This document shows, in pieces, positions 1 to 12,685 of a stretch of 64,000 nt of DNA. Numbering within the stretch: the first letter of the stretch is position 1; each line of letters starts with the position of its first letter. The stretch is from Glebionis coronaria (Eukaryota > Streptophyta > Magnoliopsida > Asterales > Asteraceae): contig CM046875.1 in NCBI GenBank assembly GCA_025667525.1, forward strand, positions 438,104,617-438,168,616, given 5' to 3'. The notes beneath the pieces were generated by a model. It searched no databases. It was not told where the DNA came from and saw only the letters and a program-made list of their open reading frames with translations. A program made the position numbers and the translations under genes.

Positions 1-258
1 GAAAACCTTTACCAGTTAAACTTTTCTGTGACAACAACTCAACTATTAACATATCTGCCAATCCAGTCTTTCATGAAAGAACAAAACACCTTGATATTAA
101 TTTACACCTTGTGAGGGAAAAATATTATAAACGGTGTTGTAAAATTGTGAAAGTGGAGTTTCCAAACTCCAAATTACAGACATCGTCACTAAAGGATTGG
201 ATACAATGTAGCACAATGATCTTGTTAGGAAACTGGGCATGATTAACTTATATGAAAT
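1..258 (+). pseudogene. Copia RNase H C-terminal fragment
   Basis: Read in frame 3, the first 130 bases encode the end of a Ty1/copia RNase H domain: a catalytic CDN motif is followed by a stretch of the form ANPVFHERTKHLDIN and then HLVREK, which is the usual C-terminal signature. The N-terminal part lies outside the window. After about position 150 the familiar ending (threonine-aspartate-isoleucine, then TKGLD, then KLGM) continues in a different frame and meets a stop, so at least one frameshift and one nonsense change are present. The element's polypurine tract and LTR follow directly, which fixes the orientation as plus strand. It is a dead copy whose 5' part is off the left edge. The superfamily is certain; the lineage cannot be told from so little protein. 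Confidence 0.85.
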
Positions 259-266
259 ATCATATT

Positions 267-275
267 AAGGGGGGA
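267..275 (+). other. Polypurine tract of left-edge Copia element
   Basis: A nine-base purine run (AAGGGGGGA) lies directly before the TGTTA that opens the LTR. This is the normal place for the primer of plus-strand DNA synthesis. Confidence 0.75.
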
Positions 276-783
276 TGTTATGTTTTTGGACCTAATCTGA
301 TATCCTTATTAACTCTAAAGGACTTATTGTGTATCTTTGATGTTTAGGTTTAGTCCTTTGGACTACCTGTGCAAGGACAATGGTTTAACTTAGCTTTCTT
401 CCAAAGACCTCTTCTGCTTATATTATCTCATTTGGACGAAGGGATTCGGATGCAAAATAAAGAGAGGACAGATGGCAACGGATCCTTTGTTTTGATATAG
501 ACGCTCCTCCTTCCTCACATGGATGATTGCGAGATTTCATTCGTGCGTTTTAGTTTCATACTCTCTATATTTTAAAAGTTATAAACCCTAATTGATTTTT
601 TGTTTTTGATCTTGTAAACTATTATCATGTATATAATAGATATACACTGAGTAGCAGTTGTAGTGGTAGATTAAGGTTATTTTAAACTTATTGTTCTTGG
701 CTTACTTTGATTAATTTTAATATAAACGTTTGGAGCTCTTGAATCATGTTTTTCTACATCATTACACAAAATAATTAATAACA
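276..783 (+). mobile_element. 3' LTR of left-edge Copia element
   Basis: The segment begins TGTTA right after a polypurine tract and ends TAACA, giving a perfect 5-bp terminal inverted repeat and the canonical TG...CA ends. It is about 508 bp long. The matching 5' LTR is outside the window, so the right end is set only by the inverted repeat and could be off by some tens of bases. No open reading frame is expected or seen inside. The 145 bases between this LTR and the hAT element at 929 show no recognised feature. Confidence 0.7.
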
Positions 784-928
784 CTAAAATTACCAACAGA
801 CCGGGTACATTCTTCTCTTTCTTTCTCCTTTGTAACCGTTACCTGAACGCGCACAAGTGTGTCTACATCTCTCACTTTAGATGGAGAGGGAAAACTGACT
901 TAATGGGGGATCCATACACATGAACATA

Positions 929-2531
929 GGGGTGTTATCAGGTTGGGTTGTCGGGTTAGCTGGTTGAATATTTTGGATTGAATCGGGTTTTAGTGTCCCA
1001 AATATTGACCCTAACCCGACCCTATAAGACTATTGGGTTATAACGTTTCAGTTTAACTTTCTGAATATTTAACAACTGCAGCAACAAGTGCTAGGACGAC
1101 TTATAATTTATAACATGGATCACAACTTGTGGTTCTTTCCATATTCTAAATTCCTTGCTTTAGTTTACTTATTATATTTTTTTGTTCATACAAATTTTCT
1201 TTGAAATAACTAACATGTGCAACAGATAGTAGGTGAGTATAACTCTGTTGGCAATATAATTCCAAATATGGTACCCATAATCCTAAGATTTCTTGCCCAA
1301 GGCTTTCCTTCGGAGTCCATTGAAACAAAACACCAGATTTTAAATGCTGCTGTTAGGATTAAGTTATATTATATATTGATTCTTGTTGCCACTAGTGTTG
1401 TGTCGAAAGATGTGGTAGTGTCGTGACTCAGTGTATTATATTCATAAGATATATATAACCTAAGCCTTATTTAGTATCGACCATATTTTCTTTATTAGTT
1501 GTTATTAAGGATTCAGATCTGCGCTTCCAGTTTTAAATGCGTGTACTAAATAAAGAACTCGAAAATTGGAACATGTCGACTTGGTTAAAAGTACTTAACT
1601 TGGTCTTATATATGAAACCAACTACCCATGGTCATATATGTTCTAATTACTTTAAGTTTGTTTATCGGATCAAACTTGATCTTTTGTCTCCCGGTGACTT
1701 TTTTCACCCTAGGAATCGAACTGGAAATAAAATTAAAAAACCGTTCTTGTGAACCGTATTAGTTCTTTGGTTTAGACATAAGCAGTACCTGATGCACGTT
1801 ACATTCTACCCGAACAGAATTACCAAGTTGTGTTAACTGTGTAAATGGACAAAAGTAAACAACTTGCAGCAAAACTGTTAATAGTCATTGTTTGATTTTT
1901 TTTTTCCTTTTTTCACTTTCGTACTTTCTGAATAAATGGACTGAAGTAAACAACTTACAAGTCTGTTTGGACTCCTACTAAATCTTCAATTATACTTCAC
2001 ATTCGTACTTTTCTACCTCTAATAGAACATAACAATCTAAAGTTCAATTCTTTGAAATGTTATATCATGAAGGTCTCAGCGTGTTTAGAGAAAAATGGAC
2101 CACAAATAAACATCCACATATGTTAAGAAAATGGATATCTAACCCAACTAAAAAAAGTGCAGCAACAAATGCATTTAAAGTGCAGCAACAACTGTAGGCT
2201 GCAACGAGATAAAAAGAAAAAAAGTTCAGCATGTAACTTCAAAAAAAGTGCAGCAACAAACACAGGTTTATTTTCTAATCCAAATCTTAATTCACACTTC
2301 CATCTTCAAACTTAATTCTTCACATATAATAACTTCAAACTTCATTCTTCAATGTTTTTTGGAACTACATAGGTTCTTGCTCCATCAACACTATATAATT
2401 TCATATTCAATTGGTTAGCAAGAGAGAAAATATTTAAAGTGTACAAACCAAAGATAAATGAATGTACCTTTTTCTATTTCTGAGATTGTATCCATGTCTT
2501 CCTCTTTTTCTGGAGTTATGCCTATGCGAAG
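929..2531. other. hAT 3' non-coding region
   Basis: No convincing coding sequence. The outer 130 bases hold the subterminal GGGTT-type repeats. A 12-mer, GTGCAGCAACAA, occurs three times (2157, 2180 and 2249) with a shorter relative near 1078. Short frames at 1217-1426 and 1537-1752 have no recognisable domain and are probably chance. Confidence 0.6.
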
Positions 2532-3848
2532 TCAGTCTTGAGTACAAATTAGGGACTCAACCGTCTTGTCACCCAAAGAACTCCTATAGGGATCCAAGAC
2601 TCGACCCCTAGTGCTAAATACTGACAAAGAAACCACTGTCGATATGGGAATAGCTAACAAATCTCTAGCCATTAATGAAAGCATGGGAAATCTTTGGCTA
2701 TTTACCTTCCACCATTGCAAAATATTGAAATGCACACTCTTATAAAATGGTTCGACCATTTCACCAACATACTTATCCAATTCACTAATCGCTGAATTAG
2801 ATGAATGGCCCCTCTTCATCCTTCTTCTCAACATGTCTCTGTGATCAGGTTCGTCACTAGTGTCAGCAGTCTTTTTCCTTTTTCTTAAGGCTGAAGAGGT
2901 AGTAGAAGATGGAGCATGAATACGCATGTAATCTTTAAAAAGAAGTTTCAGTTCACCTTTAATATGATCACTCTTTTTTTCCACAACCGATACACATTCT
3001 CTTCCATAATGGTCTTCGAAAATGACATCCAAAAAGTCATACTTGTTCCATGGATCAAGTACGAATGCAAAATAAACCAACAGATTCATATTTTCCACCT
3101 CGCAATAATATTTGTCAAATTTTGGCTGCATAACCTTTGCAATATTATATAGATGTTCATCTTTAGGTGGTTCATCATGAATATCACAATCAAGTTATTT
3201 CCTTAATAAAGAACGGATAGTGGCTAATTCATTGACAAGTGTATGTGATGTCACATACTTTGTCCCAGAAATTCTCAAAGTGATTTCATAACAAACTTTT
3301 AGAAAATAACACAACTTTTTCGCTTTAGCCCAATCACCTCATGTTGGAACACAATGACCTTTGCTCCGAACATGATTGCCAAAGTCCATATCTTCTAGAT
3401 CATACCTAGAAAAATCATCTTCATATACATGAGCTACTTCCAACATATTGTAAGTCGAGTTCCACCTAGTTGGACAATCAAGTACCAAACTTTTAGTGCT
3501 ATCACATTTAGCTCTTTTGGCACATTTAACGAACCTTTCCATTCTATTACCCGAATTCTTTATCCACTTCACCGCACATCTAATACCTTCAATCGAATTA
3601 TTAACTCTTTTCATACCATCTTGAACAATAAGATTGATTACATGAGCCGCACATCTAATATGCATCCATTTTTAGCAAATAATTTTTATTTTTCTCAAGT
3701 ATCATTTTCATAAAGTCGAAAGTACTATCATTGGCGTTTGCATTATCGACTGAGATTGACAAAACATTATCAAAACCCCACTCGTTTTAATAACTTTCTA
3801 CCCCTTTCCCTATGTCTACCCCGCGATGACCATCAAGTTTACGAAAAT
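2532..3848 (-). pseudogene. hAT transposase, C-terminal part (decayed)
   Basis: Read on the minus strand from 3848 down, the frame gives a catalytic-core stretch with SVDNANAN, where the aspartate is one of the acidic active-site residues, then a region of the form CAAHVINLIVQDG and DCPTRWNSTYNM, both standard for plant RICESLEEPER/Ac-like transposases. The end (about 2760-2540) matches the hAT dimerisation domain: a stretch beginning SELDKYV, then WWKVN, FPMLSLMARDLLAIP and SVFSTRGRVLDPYRSSL. Lesions visible: TAA near 3790, TAG near 3666, TGA at 3339-3341, another stop near 3197, and a final stop at 2532 where the family has a tryptophan. All pieces remain in one frame, so decay is mainly by substitution. 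The N-terminal half resumes at 18489 beyond the inserted retroelements. Confidence 0.88.
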
Positions 3849-6252
3849 TCTGATAACCTGAAACCGAGGTCATTGCCTAATCTTATTTTACGAATATTTT
3901 TGAAATTTTTTGATGAGCTTGAATGATTTTGCTTTTGATGGCTTAAGTTGAAACCAATGTTAGGAGACTTATTTTTTCTTTTTAACTAGTATGAGGATTA
4001 TTAGTAAGCGGGATATCGACGGATGCCCAATATTTTATGTTTTATTGTCGATTGTTCGATGTTTGATGTTTTTGATGTTTTCTTTTTAATAACGTGTTAA
4101 GTCGAGTCGGGAGACGATATTATTATATTTATAATGCGTTTTAACTTTTGAGAAGTATTTTTATGAAACCCGAGTCCCGTAAAAATATTTTCAAAATTGA
4201 CTAATAGTCATTTCCCGTTCTTTAACTAACTATTTGCTTTTTAGTCCAAAGAAATGCAAGTTTGGCAAAACTAGCCCTTCACCTACCATATATAAACCTC
4301 CTACCTAACATTAAAACACATACATGCAATTTTATCAAAATCAAAAACCCTCCACCCCTTTTCTTCTCTCTAACCGTGAGCTAGAACACCCCTTTACCCT
4401 AATTTTTCTTGAAATCTAGCTTGAATCTCCCAAAAATAAAACAAGGACCATCCTTATAATCAAAAGGTGATCACATACATACCAAAATTTCCAACATGCA
4501 TGAAGTTTTGAAAAATTGTTATGAACTAGGGTTGGTGTGAACTGTTGATGATCATGCATGTGATGATCATGTTATTTTGATGTTGAAAGTTTGATTTTTG
4601 ATTTTGGTTTTTGTTTTTATGAATCATACAAGTGTTACGGTTGAAAGAGGTTGATATTAGGGGATTAGGATTAGTAGAAAATGGTTAAAATTGGTTGAAA
4701 GTGTGATTTTATGTGAGTTTTAGAAGGGTAAATTAGGACAGTGAGCTTGAGGCTGTTTTTGGATGTCTAATGTTTTGATTATTGTTAAACTAATAAGATA
4801 GTGTTATAGAGATTTTGATTATCTTTGTATTGATATAAATTAGAGCTTCAAAATCAAAACGAGGAGGAAGTTATGATAGTTTGATTACTCGTGTACCGGG
4901 AGACGAGTATCGGCACAATTTGAAGTTGTCGTCGATATTTGGATCGAATCTCGGGGACTATAAAATGAGTTTTGAAACTGAGTAAAGGGCTGTTTTAAGT
5001 ATGTAAACCTAGGTTTGTGAGTCTATTTTCAAACCTAAGTGTCGGTTTTGTAAAATGTAGTTGATTAGAGAAGTCAAAATGGTTGTATGAGTCGATGACG
5101 TAAAACTGTACGGTTTTTGTGATTCAAAGATGTGTCGGACAGGGAGTCTTAGAAGTAAAAACTTTTGAGGAACTTTTTGGAGGACTTTCTATAGATAGTA
5201 AGTGAGTTCCTCAAGCCGTTTCATAAACTTTTGACGTGTCTAAGTGAGGTAAATGAGCTTGTACATTTAGTATTTGCCGGCAGATTTTTATCGAGAGTAT
5301 AGATTAATAAAGTAAACATATAGAAGAATATAACAGTATCACTTGTATTGTTTTCTTTCGATTTTTGTCGTGTTTTTATGATTTTGAGTTTGATGTTATT
5401 ATGTATGGTTTATACTCGAGTCTGTTATTAATGAACGCGCCTTATTTGATAGGTTGCGCTTCTCGTGTTTGACGGGCATCACTTATTATCGATGATCATC
5501 TTGCTAGGTCTCTTATACTAAGGTGAGTCTGTAGCCTCGCTTCATACTAATTATTAAATGATTTTAAACCCGCGAGGGAGATACATGCTATTTGAAATAA
5601 AATAAACACAAGTCATGATTGATTGTTTGGACCCGAATGTTGCCTTGAATTGTATTCAGTACCTTGTTGCTAAAGACCCTAATTTCATGAACTGTTAACT
5701 ATGTTCTGACTTGATGTTGTGAGTTGGGAATAGCCGCTTATTCAAATGGTAGTACTACGGGGTTGACCACCCTATCTCGGTCAAGAGTTGTACGTTGAGT
5801 AATCTCTTGGAGGGGTAATTATGATGAATGAGATGTAGGTATATATCTAGCAACTAATACCCTAGAGGGGCAATGGTTTTATCTAGTCATGCTGGCATTT
5901 GGCGTGGGTGACTAATTGGTTAAGGGGTCGGTGTCATGAGCTTAAATATAATTGTATAGCTTCGACTAAAATATGAGTTGCCTATATATAGATTGTGTAC
6001 ACGACAATTCTATTAAATGATTATGATTGATTTTCCTCTTGTGTTCAAATGTGACTTATTAAACCTATGGACTTGCTCAAAATTATTGTTGACTCGTTTA
6101 AGCATGTGTTTCAGGTAATCGAAGGTGAACGATGGCGGAGCATTGTTGTGGAATGTTGTGGGTTTGCTTTGAGTTGTGGTCTAAAACCTTTTCTTTCCTT
6201 TTACTTATGAACAATTTGTCTTATGTCTTTTGTATTGTACTAAAACTTTGTG

Positions 6253-6644
6253 TGTTGTCCCATATTTGTGATGATTAAGCAAGGAAGAAAGAAAGAAAAT
6301 AGATGAAGTAGATGAATTCTAGAGAGACAAAGTAGTGAGAGAAAGTAGAGAGAAGTGTGTGAAACTATGGGAAGATTAGATTAAGAAAAATGACAATCAA
6401 TACCCTTCCTAACATGCTAGGAAGGGTATTTATAGCCTATCCTACATGTGGCATAATGGGCTATATGTTTGATTGGGACGGAATTGAATAAAATGCTTAG
6501 TACCTTGAAAGAGGCCTTTTAAGCTAGCCATCAAGCCCGTAATGTCACGAATATTTTAACTAACTATTACAACGTTCTACTAAATGTTACAATACAAACC
6601 TATAACCTAACGTTCTTGTTTGACTCAATATTTTGAGGCTAACA
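6253..6644 (-). repeat. 3' LTR of minus-strand Copia (left copy)
   Basis: Matches 17867-18257 almost base for base. On the minus strand it runs TGTTAGCC...GGGACAACA. It includes a TATA box (6427-6434) followed immediately by a 9-bp inverted repeat (6418-6426 with 6403-6411). Confidence 0.93.
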
Positions 6645-9155
6645 ATCTCCCACAATGTGAGGTCATTCCTCTTTGATATTTGGAAATCAATGGAGATTAC
6701 GAATTTCGTCATAAATGAGTCTTGAACGTGTAATAGTAGTCTTTTCCTTCATGCTGTGATCTTTGAGACTTTGTCATTGTCTTTTGACTTTGTCTTTTAT
6801 CTTGAGATCTTCAAATCATTCTTGACTTGTCTTTGCCATCATGCGATCTTGTGTCTTCATCCATGTGCTCATACTTTGCACTATCTTGAAAGCTTGCTAA
6901 CAATCTCCTTTGAATAGAGGTCATTCCTCTACATTAGTTGTTGAGAAAGATTTTGATCATCAGAGTTGCGGAAGTCTTTAGCTTTCTTGATTGTTGAATG
7001 TCTTTGGGCATGAGTATGTGGTTTTGAATCTTTGACTTTGCTGAGTACACCGTAACGTCACCTTCTCGAGACAAAACTTAGACACGGACTGAATGGCTTT
7101 GACATTCGTCGTAAATCGGTAGCATTTTACCTCCGGTCGGTGAAGACCGTTAGACAATATTAAATATCGTACCTGTGATAGGTAGATTCAATTAAGAACC
7201 TCCTTGACAGGGTTTCGCGGCTGTACTAGCCGTTCTCTTTACTCGACCGCCTCAAAGCAAGACTGCGAACATAAAGAGTGAATCAATTGGATAAATATCC
7301 ACTTGATTAAAGTCGTCAATTCAGATTCCTGGAACAAGTTTGATTCTTAAAGAATCTTACCATTGTTGCTTTCTAGTTGACACAAGCTTGATTCATAAGA
7401 ATCTCGCAAGTTACCTACCGTAGCGCTGTTTAATGTTGACGCTAGAAGGATTTCCATTCGTCACTATGAATATTAATAAATATCACTCTGAATGTTCTGG
7501 CAAGACCATAAAGATATTGCGTAGAAACCTGAAACGAGTTTGAATCGATAAAGAAACAAACCACTGTTGCTTTTCAGTTTTTACATATGTTCAATTCGTA
7601 AAGAATCTTGCACATGACCTACCACAGTGCTGTTTGATGTTAACACTGGAAGGATTTCCACTCATCATTGTGAATACTAAGTAGTATCACTCTGAGTGTT
7701 CTAGCAATATCGCAAGGATATAGCGTAGGACTCTCTTGATCGTCATCCGTATGTCCTAACGCGATTTGATTGATCTCTTGGCTCTAGACTCGATTTGTGC
7801 ACTTTTAGTGGACGGAAGCTGGAGCAGATGCCACCTATTCAATATCAACTATCTCGGAGTGAGAAAGTCAATAGAAGTCGTGTTGATCTCCGTGACAATA
7901 AAACAAACTTCTTTTGAGAGAAGTCTGAGTCTGTTAGGGAGGGGTTGTGCATTACATCACTGGGTCTATGATGCGTTGTCTTCATGATGTGTTGACCTGA
8001 TTTCTGCCTAAGTTGTATGGAGGGCTAATTTCTTTTCACCCTTTATCCTTACATTTCTTTTTCATTCTTCAACCCCTTTAATGCTTACCAAGACATCATT
8101 ACTAGCACCTTGTTGTGATTGTTCCAGTGCTAGCATCAGCACTTAGTCGGCATTCAGCTACGTTCACATTCTACTCCATCTTTCCCAAGGACTTCTAATA
8201 ATCTATTGGATTGTCCCTGGGAAGATCTCTCTGGTTCTGGTTGGATCATAGGACTTAAACCTAACCACCCTTTTGACACCAATAACTTCGTGAAATAAAG
8301 ATGTTGTGGGTATTTAATCGTAACCATGAGTGTTTGAGTCTTTAGATCACATTTTAATCACATTTTCTCCCTTATCTCTAATACATAAAATCGTTTGATA
8401 TTAGAGATACCAAATTTGATTAAAATATATTTTGAAAAATAGTCTTGAAAATCTTCGGGAGAAAAATGTGTCAAACTTGGCATGAATTTTGGAACACCCC
8501 CCCTCAAAAATTGATCCAATTGAATTGTCATTGTGAGGATATGATCCACATTAAACTTTTGTGGATAGGAGTTGTTGAACACACAATTTTTGAAAGATTT
8601 TGAATAATCATTGAAAAAAATTCTTGAAAAAAAATTGTGTTCAACGCTTTTTGAAAAACTCTATTTCTTTTTGGCGAAAAAGTTTTTCTAAAGCATAAAC
8701 TTAAGTTCATAGACTTTGAATGTCTTGACAAATCCACTCAAGTGTAAGAAGATTTCTCTTCTTTTGCTGAGGTCAAGAGCACGAAATCGTACACTCCCCC
8801 GTGAATATAGATCCGGGTTGCAATCTGAAAGTGATTACAAGCCATTGTGTTGAGCTCAAAACGTTGAATGTTTTGTGACAAGCTCAACCCAAGATAGATT
8901 GCTCTACCCATTGTTGGAAAAAATTGTCCAAAGTAGACATTTTCCCTTTATTAAAAGTAGAAATGACATGTTTTGAAAAAACTTTCATTTGAGCTTTATG
9001 TACACACCCGTGTCATTATTGAGCGACATTTCTAGGTACGTCCATATTATCGATACTGAAAGACATGTCGAGAAGAATATTTTTGGATTTTGAAAGATTT
9101 TTATTTTGTATTTTGCTTTTTAATAATATATACATGTAGATGTTTGATAGGTGAA
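6645..9155 (-). other. 3' non-coding region of minus-strand Copia
   Basis: This 2.5-kb stretch lies between RNase H and the 3' LTR. A purine tract (minus-strand GTGGGAGAT, about 6645-6653) abuts the LTR. I see no recognisable third gene. Short frames at 7766-7987, 8358-8582 and 8528-8737 lack domains. The main structure is a degenerate direct duplication of about 200 bp at 7331-7728, listed separately. Confidence 0.7.
7331..7728. repeat. Two degenerate ~200-bp direct repeats
   Basis: Copy A (about 7331-7526) and copy B (about 7531-7728) share the same order of blocks: a GTTTGA..C...AAAGAA stretch, GTTGCTTT..AGTT, ACCTACC..AG.GCTGTTTAATG/GATGTT, GAAGGATTTCCA.TC, ATCACTCTGA.TGTTCT and ending AGCGTAG/TGCGTAG. 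They differ by many substitutions, so the duplication is old. Confidence 0.75.
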
Positions 9156-9865
9156 TCAAGCAGGCTTCTTTGCCAGAATCTCCAGTTCTGCTGGAGTCAA
9201 ACATCTCATACCAATTTGCCTAACTAGGTACGCAAACCTCTCTTTCGAAAGAGCTTTTGTAAACAAGTCAGCTAATTGGTAATCAGTTCCAACAAAGTAT
9301 AGTTCAACGATACCCCTTTTAACTTGTTCCTTAATGAAGTGATATCTGACATCAATGTGCTTCGTGCGAGAATGCTGTACCGGATTGCAGGAGATGGCTA
9401 TGGCGGACTTTGAGTCACAGTACATAGGTACTTTATCAAAGTGGAAGCCATAATCCGTGAGTTTTGTTCTCATCCAAAGAACTTGAGCACAACACGCAGA
9501 TAGAGACACATACTCCGCTTCGGCTGATGACAATGATGTGCAATCCTGCTTCTTGGAAGACCATCCCACGAGCTTATCTTGACCTAGAAATTGTGCACCA
9601 CCAGAAGTACTTTTTCGTGTATCAAGACACCCTGCATGATCAGAATCTGAATAGGCCATTAGAAAGAAACCGGTTTCCCTCGGATACTAGAGTCCCAAAT
9701 GAATGGTATTCTTTAGGTACTGAAAGATCCGTTTAACCTCCTTGAGGTGCTTTTCAGTGGGTCGTGCTTGATATCGTGCACAATAACACGTAGCATGTGA
9801 TATATCTGGTCGGCTTGCTGTTAATTACACGAGGGAGCCGATCATGGAACGATATTTCGTTTGAT
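9156..9865 (-). pseudogene. Copia RNase H (minus-strand element)
   Basis: The minus-strand frame 9659-9156 carries the whole domain: YSDSDHAGC with the first catalytic aspartate, RKSTSGG, SSAEAEYVSLS with the glutamate, CDSKSAI with the second aspartate, SRTKHIDVRYHFI and LFTKAL. It ends with a normal stop about 2.5 kb before the 3' LTR. Upstream (9865-9660) the RT-RNase H connection is recognisable, with SRPDISHATC and ARPTEKHLKEVKRI, but is interrupted by a stop and a frameshift. The enzyme would remove RNA from the RNA/DNA hybrid during reverse transcription inside the virus-like particle. All catalytic acids are present, yet the protein cannot be made as part of an intact polyprotein. Confidence 0.9.
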
Positions 9866-10549
9866 CTATGAAATCTCCCTCCAAATAGCATCTAGGGATG
9901 TGAATGATAATGGTGTCCCAACGGGGTCACATGAGGTCATACCATGCTTTTTGATTATCTCTTTACAATACTTAGTTTGGTTAATAAAGATACCACTTGG
10001 GGATTGGTGAACTTGAATTCCTAGAAAGAATTTTAGTTCGCCCATCATTGACATTTCAAATTGGCTATGCATTACTTTTTCAAACCATTTTAAAAGTTTT
10101 GGGTTTGTAGACCCGAAAATAATGTCATCAACATAGATCTGCACAAGCAAAATGTCATCCCCATATTTATAAGTGAACAAAGTTAGATCAATGGAACCTT
10201 TTGAGACCAGAAATCTCGAGAGCTCGTCATACCACGCCCTTGGAGCTTGCTTGAGTCCATAAAGTGCTTTGTGGAGACGATAGACCTTGTCAGAATAATG
10301 AGGATTGACAAATCCTTCCGGCTGCGTGACATAGACTTCTTCCTTCAAAGGACCGTTAAGAAACACCGTCTTTACGTCCATTTGATAAACGATTAATCCC
10401 TTATGTGCAACATAAGCAAAGGAAATCCTGACTGCTTCCATACGAGCTACTAGTGCAAATGATTCTTCAAAATCAGTACCCTCTTTCTGGCCATATCCTT
10501 TAGCCACTAGCCTAGCTTTGTTCTTGATGATTGTGTTTTCTTCATCCAT
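9866..10549 (-). pseudogene. Copia reverse transcriptase (minus-strand element)
   Basis: A 227-codon frame holds most of the RT domain: [14 protein letters not shown] and [15 protein letters not shown] near the start, the [10 protein letters not shown] motif with the first catalytic aspartate, [12 protein letters not shown], and the YVDDIIFG box with the paired aspartates, then [15 protein letters not shown]. Usual family residues changed here include alanine-proline to alanine-leucine after FEESF. It joins the integrase part upstream only across a stop and frameshift near 10550-10585, and loses its frame downstream at 9866. It is one of the better preserved stretches of this element. It copies genomic RNA to DNA in the cytoplasmic particle. 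Confidence 0.92.
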
Positions 10550-10584
10550 CTTGTTTTTCCAGACCCATCAAAGATTTAATGGAA

Positions 10585-11851
10585 TTACATCGTATGGTCT
10601 GTCAACAAGTTCCCAGACTTTAAGTCTTTCAGATTGAAGAAGTTCATCTTGCATCGATTCAATCCAAGCATGATCAACCATGGCTTCTTTGATGTTTTCG
10701 GTTCAGCTGTACTCACGGTGAGTGCGAACATACAAACATCACCATCAGTTTCTAATTGTCGTCTTGTACGAACAGGCTGTGAAGGGTTTCCAATTACTTG
10801 AACCAAAGGATGATCTCGGGTCCAATGATGTGTTGAAGGATGTCGTTGATAAATTGTATGCATATTTGACGGATCAACATGGCGAGTAGAAGATTCTCCA
10901 GTTTCGTGTACCGGTGTACCGAATAGGTTGATAAAGTCGTCTTCGTCATTTAATGCATTGTCTGCTTGATTTATGTTCTCTGGAGAAATGACAGTAGTTG
11001 TGGATGTTGTAGGAGCGGTTGTTGATGTGATATTCCGAGGAGTTAAATCTGCAGCAACCCGTGTTGAAGTAGATAAAGTTGTATGCTTTTGTTGACGATG
11101 ATCGGTATCATCATCATTCTTATCATGAGTGTCAGCGGAAGACTTTGATACAACATGTTTCTCCCCCGTGAAATATTCATCATACATAGGTCCATATAAC
11201 ATTGCCAACTCTTCAATTGTCGTGTTGACTGTCATATCTGCTCTTGGAACATTTCCTTGAACCAGCTTTGAACTTGACGGTTCATTGCTGTGGTCTTGAG
11301 TTCCGAGTTCCGTGTGGTTGTGAACGGAAGTCGTTTGTCGTTGTGGATCGGGACTTAAACTGTTTTGTTCAAGTGCCATTTCTTGTAATTCATCAAATCT
11401 GACATGAATAGTCTCGATTATCAATTTTATTCTCTTGTTGTAAACTCTATATCCCTTTGACTGAGTTGCATATCCCACAAGAATGCAAGCAACACCTTTC
11501 TCTTTCATTTTGTCCAGATTTTCACCATCGCGAATAATGTAACACGTACATCCAAAAACATGAAGGTGTTTGAGTGAAGGTTTTCGATCATGAATTATGT
11601 GATATGGTGTCTTTTCGTGTCTTGGGATAATTAAGGTCGTTTTGTGTGTAGCATGCGGTTGACACGGCTTCGGCCCACAGGAATAGTGGTATTTTTGAAG
11701 CGGATAATAATGTTCGAGCAGCCTCAACTAACGTACGGTTTCTTCTTTCAACAACGCCGTTTTGTTCGGGTGTTCAAGCAATAGATGTTTCATGTTCAAT
11801 TCCTTCGGCTTCAAAATAGTTCCTCAGAGTTGAATTCAAAAATTCCGTGCC
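10585..11851 (-). pseudogene. Copia integrase C-terminal region and linker
   Basis: Minus-strand 11851-11728 encodes the end of the integrase core (ERRNRTLVEAA follows a PEQNG-type glutamate region) with an in-frame TGA. The next 380 codons (11727-10585) give KPSLKHLHVFGCTCY, GVACILVGYATQSKGYRVYN and ETIHVRFDE, the standard Copia integrase C-terminal block, then a long serine/threonine-rich linker leading to the RT domain. Typical for Copia pol. The core is separated from the N-terminal zinc region by a stop near 11852. Confidence 0.88.
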
Positions 11852-12685
11852 TCAGTTAGTACGAACCACTTTTACTTGAGCTTGAAGACCACATTGTATT
11901 AGTTTAAGGAAAGTGATGAGAACTTCAGGTGTTTCATCCTTGGACCTCAAGAAGTGAGTCCATGTGTACCTTGAGTAATCATCGACAATTACCATAACAT
12001 ATTTCTTCCCATTGATACTTTGAACACGCATGAGACCACACAAATCTATATGAAGAAGATCTAACCGTCCTTTAGAGCTTGGTGTAGTCTTTTTCTTAAA
12101 GCTACTTCGTTTAGCTTTACAAAGCTCACAAGAAGAACAAAGATGATCTTTGATGAATTTCAAGCTTGGAAGGCCTCTCACAATATCTTTCTTGGAAAGC
12201 AAGTTGATGGTATCAAAGTTGAGATGAGAAAGACGTTGATGCCATAACCATGCCTGAGTCGATGAAGCTTTAGCCATGAAGCAAATTGGAGTTGATGAAG
12301 TTGTGTCTTGTAGTGAAATTGTGTAAAGATCGGTATTTCGTGAACCGGTGAGTAAATCATTCCCATCATAATCACGAACAAAACATGTCTTCTTTCTAAA
12401 AGCAACTTCCAAATCTGCATCACAGAATTGACCAACCGAGAAAAGATTGTGATTGAGCCCTTCGACGTAGTATACCCTTTTTATCGTGATATTCTACTGA
12501 ACCAAATCTCCATATCCTAGGATCGATGCAAACTGATCATTTCCGAATCGGACCGTACCCAAGAACTTCTCCACGAAGTTAATTAGAATCTTGAGATTAC
12601 CCGTCATGTGCTTCGTGCATCTGAAGTCCAGTATGAAGAGAATTATTTGTATCACATGCAGAAGAGTTAGAACACGATGGAGCAT
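11852..12685 (-). pseudogene. Copia protease remnant, GAG-pre-integrase and integrase core start
   Basis: At about 12640-12590 the frame gives LDFRCTKHMTGN. The family's protease active site is Asp-Ser-Gly followed by C and HMTG, so the catalytic Ser-Gly pair is replaced by Phe-Arg and the protease is inactivated or misframed here. From 12412 to 11852 the GAG-pre-integrase/zinc region is clear: WLWHQRLSHLNFDTINLL gives the two histidines and CELCKAKRSSF gives the two cysteines. The core then follows with LLHIDLCGLM (first Asp) and VDDYSRYTW. The frame stops before the second catalytic aspartate is complete. Several frames are needed to read through, so it is non-functional. Confidence 0.88.

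Noticed and set aside
1146..1752. Small frames on both strands within the hAT 3' region
   Set aside because: No recognisable domain and no match to the transposase.
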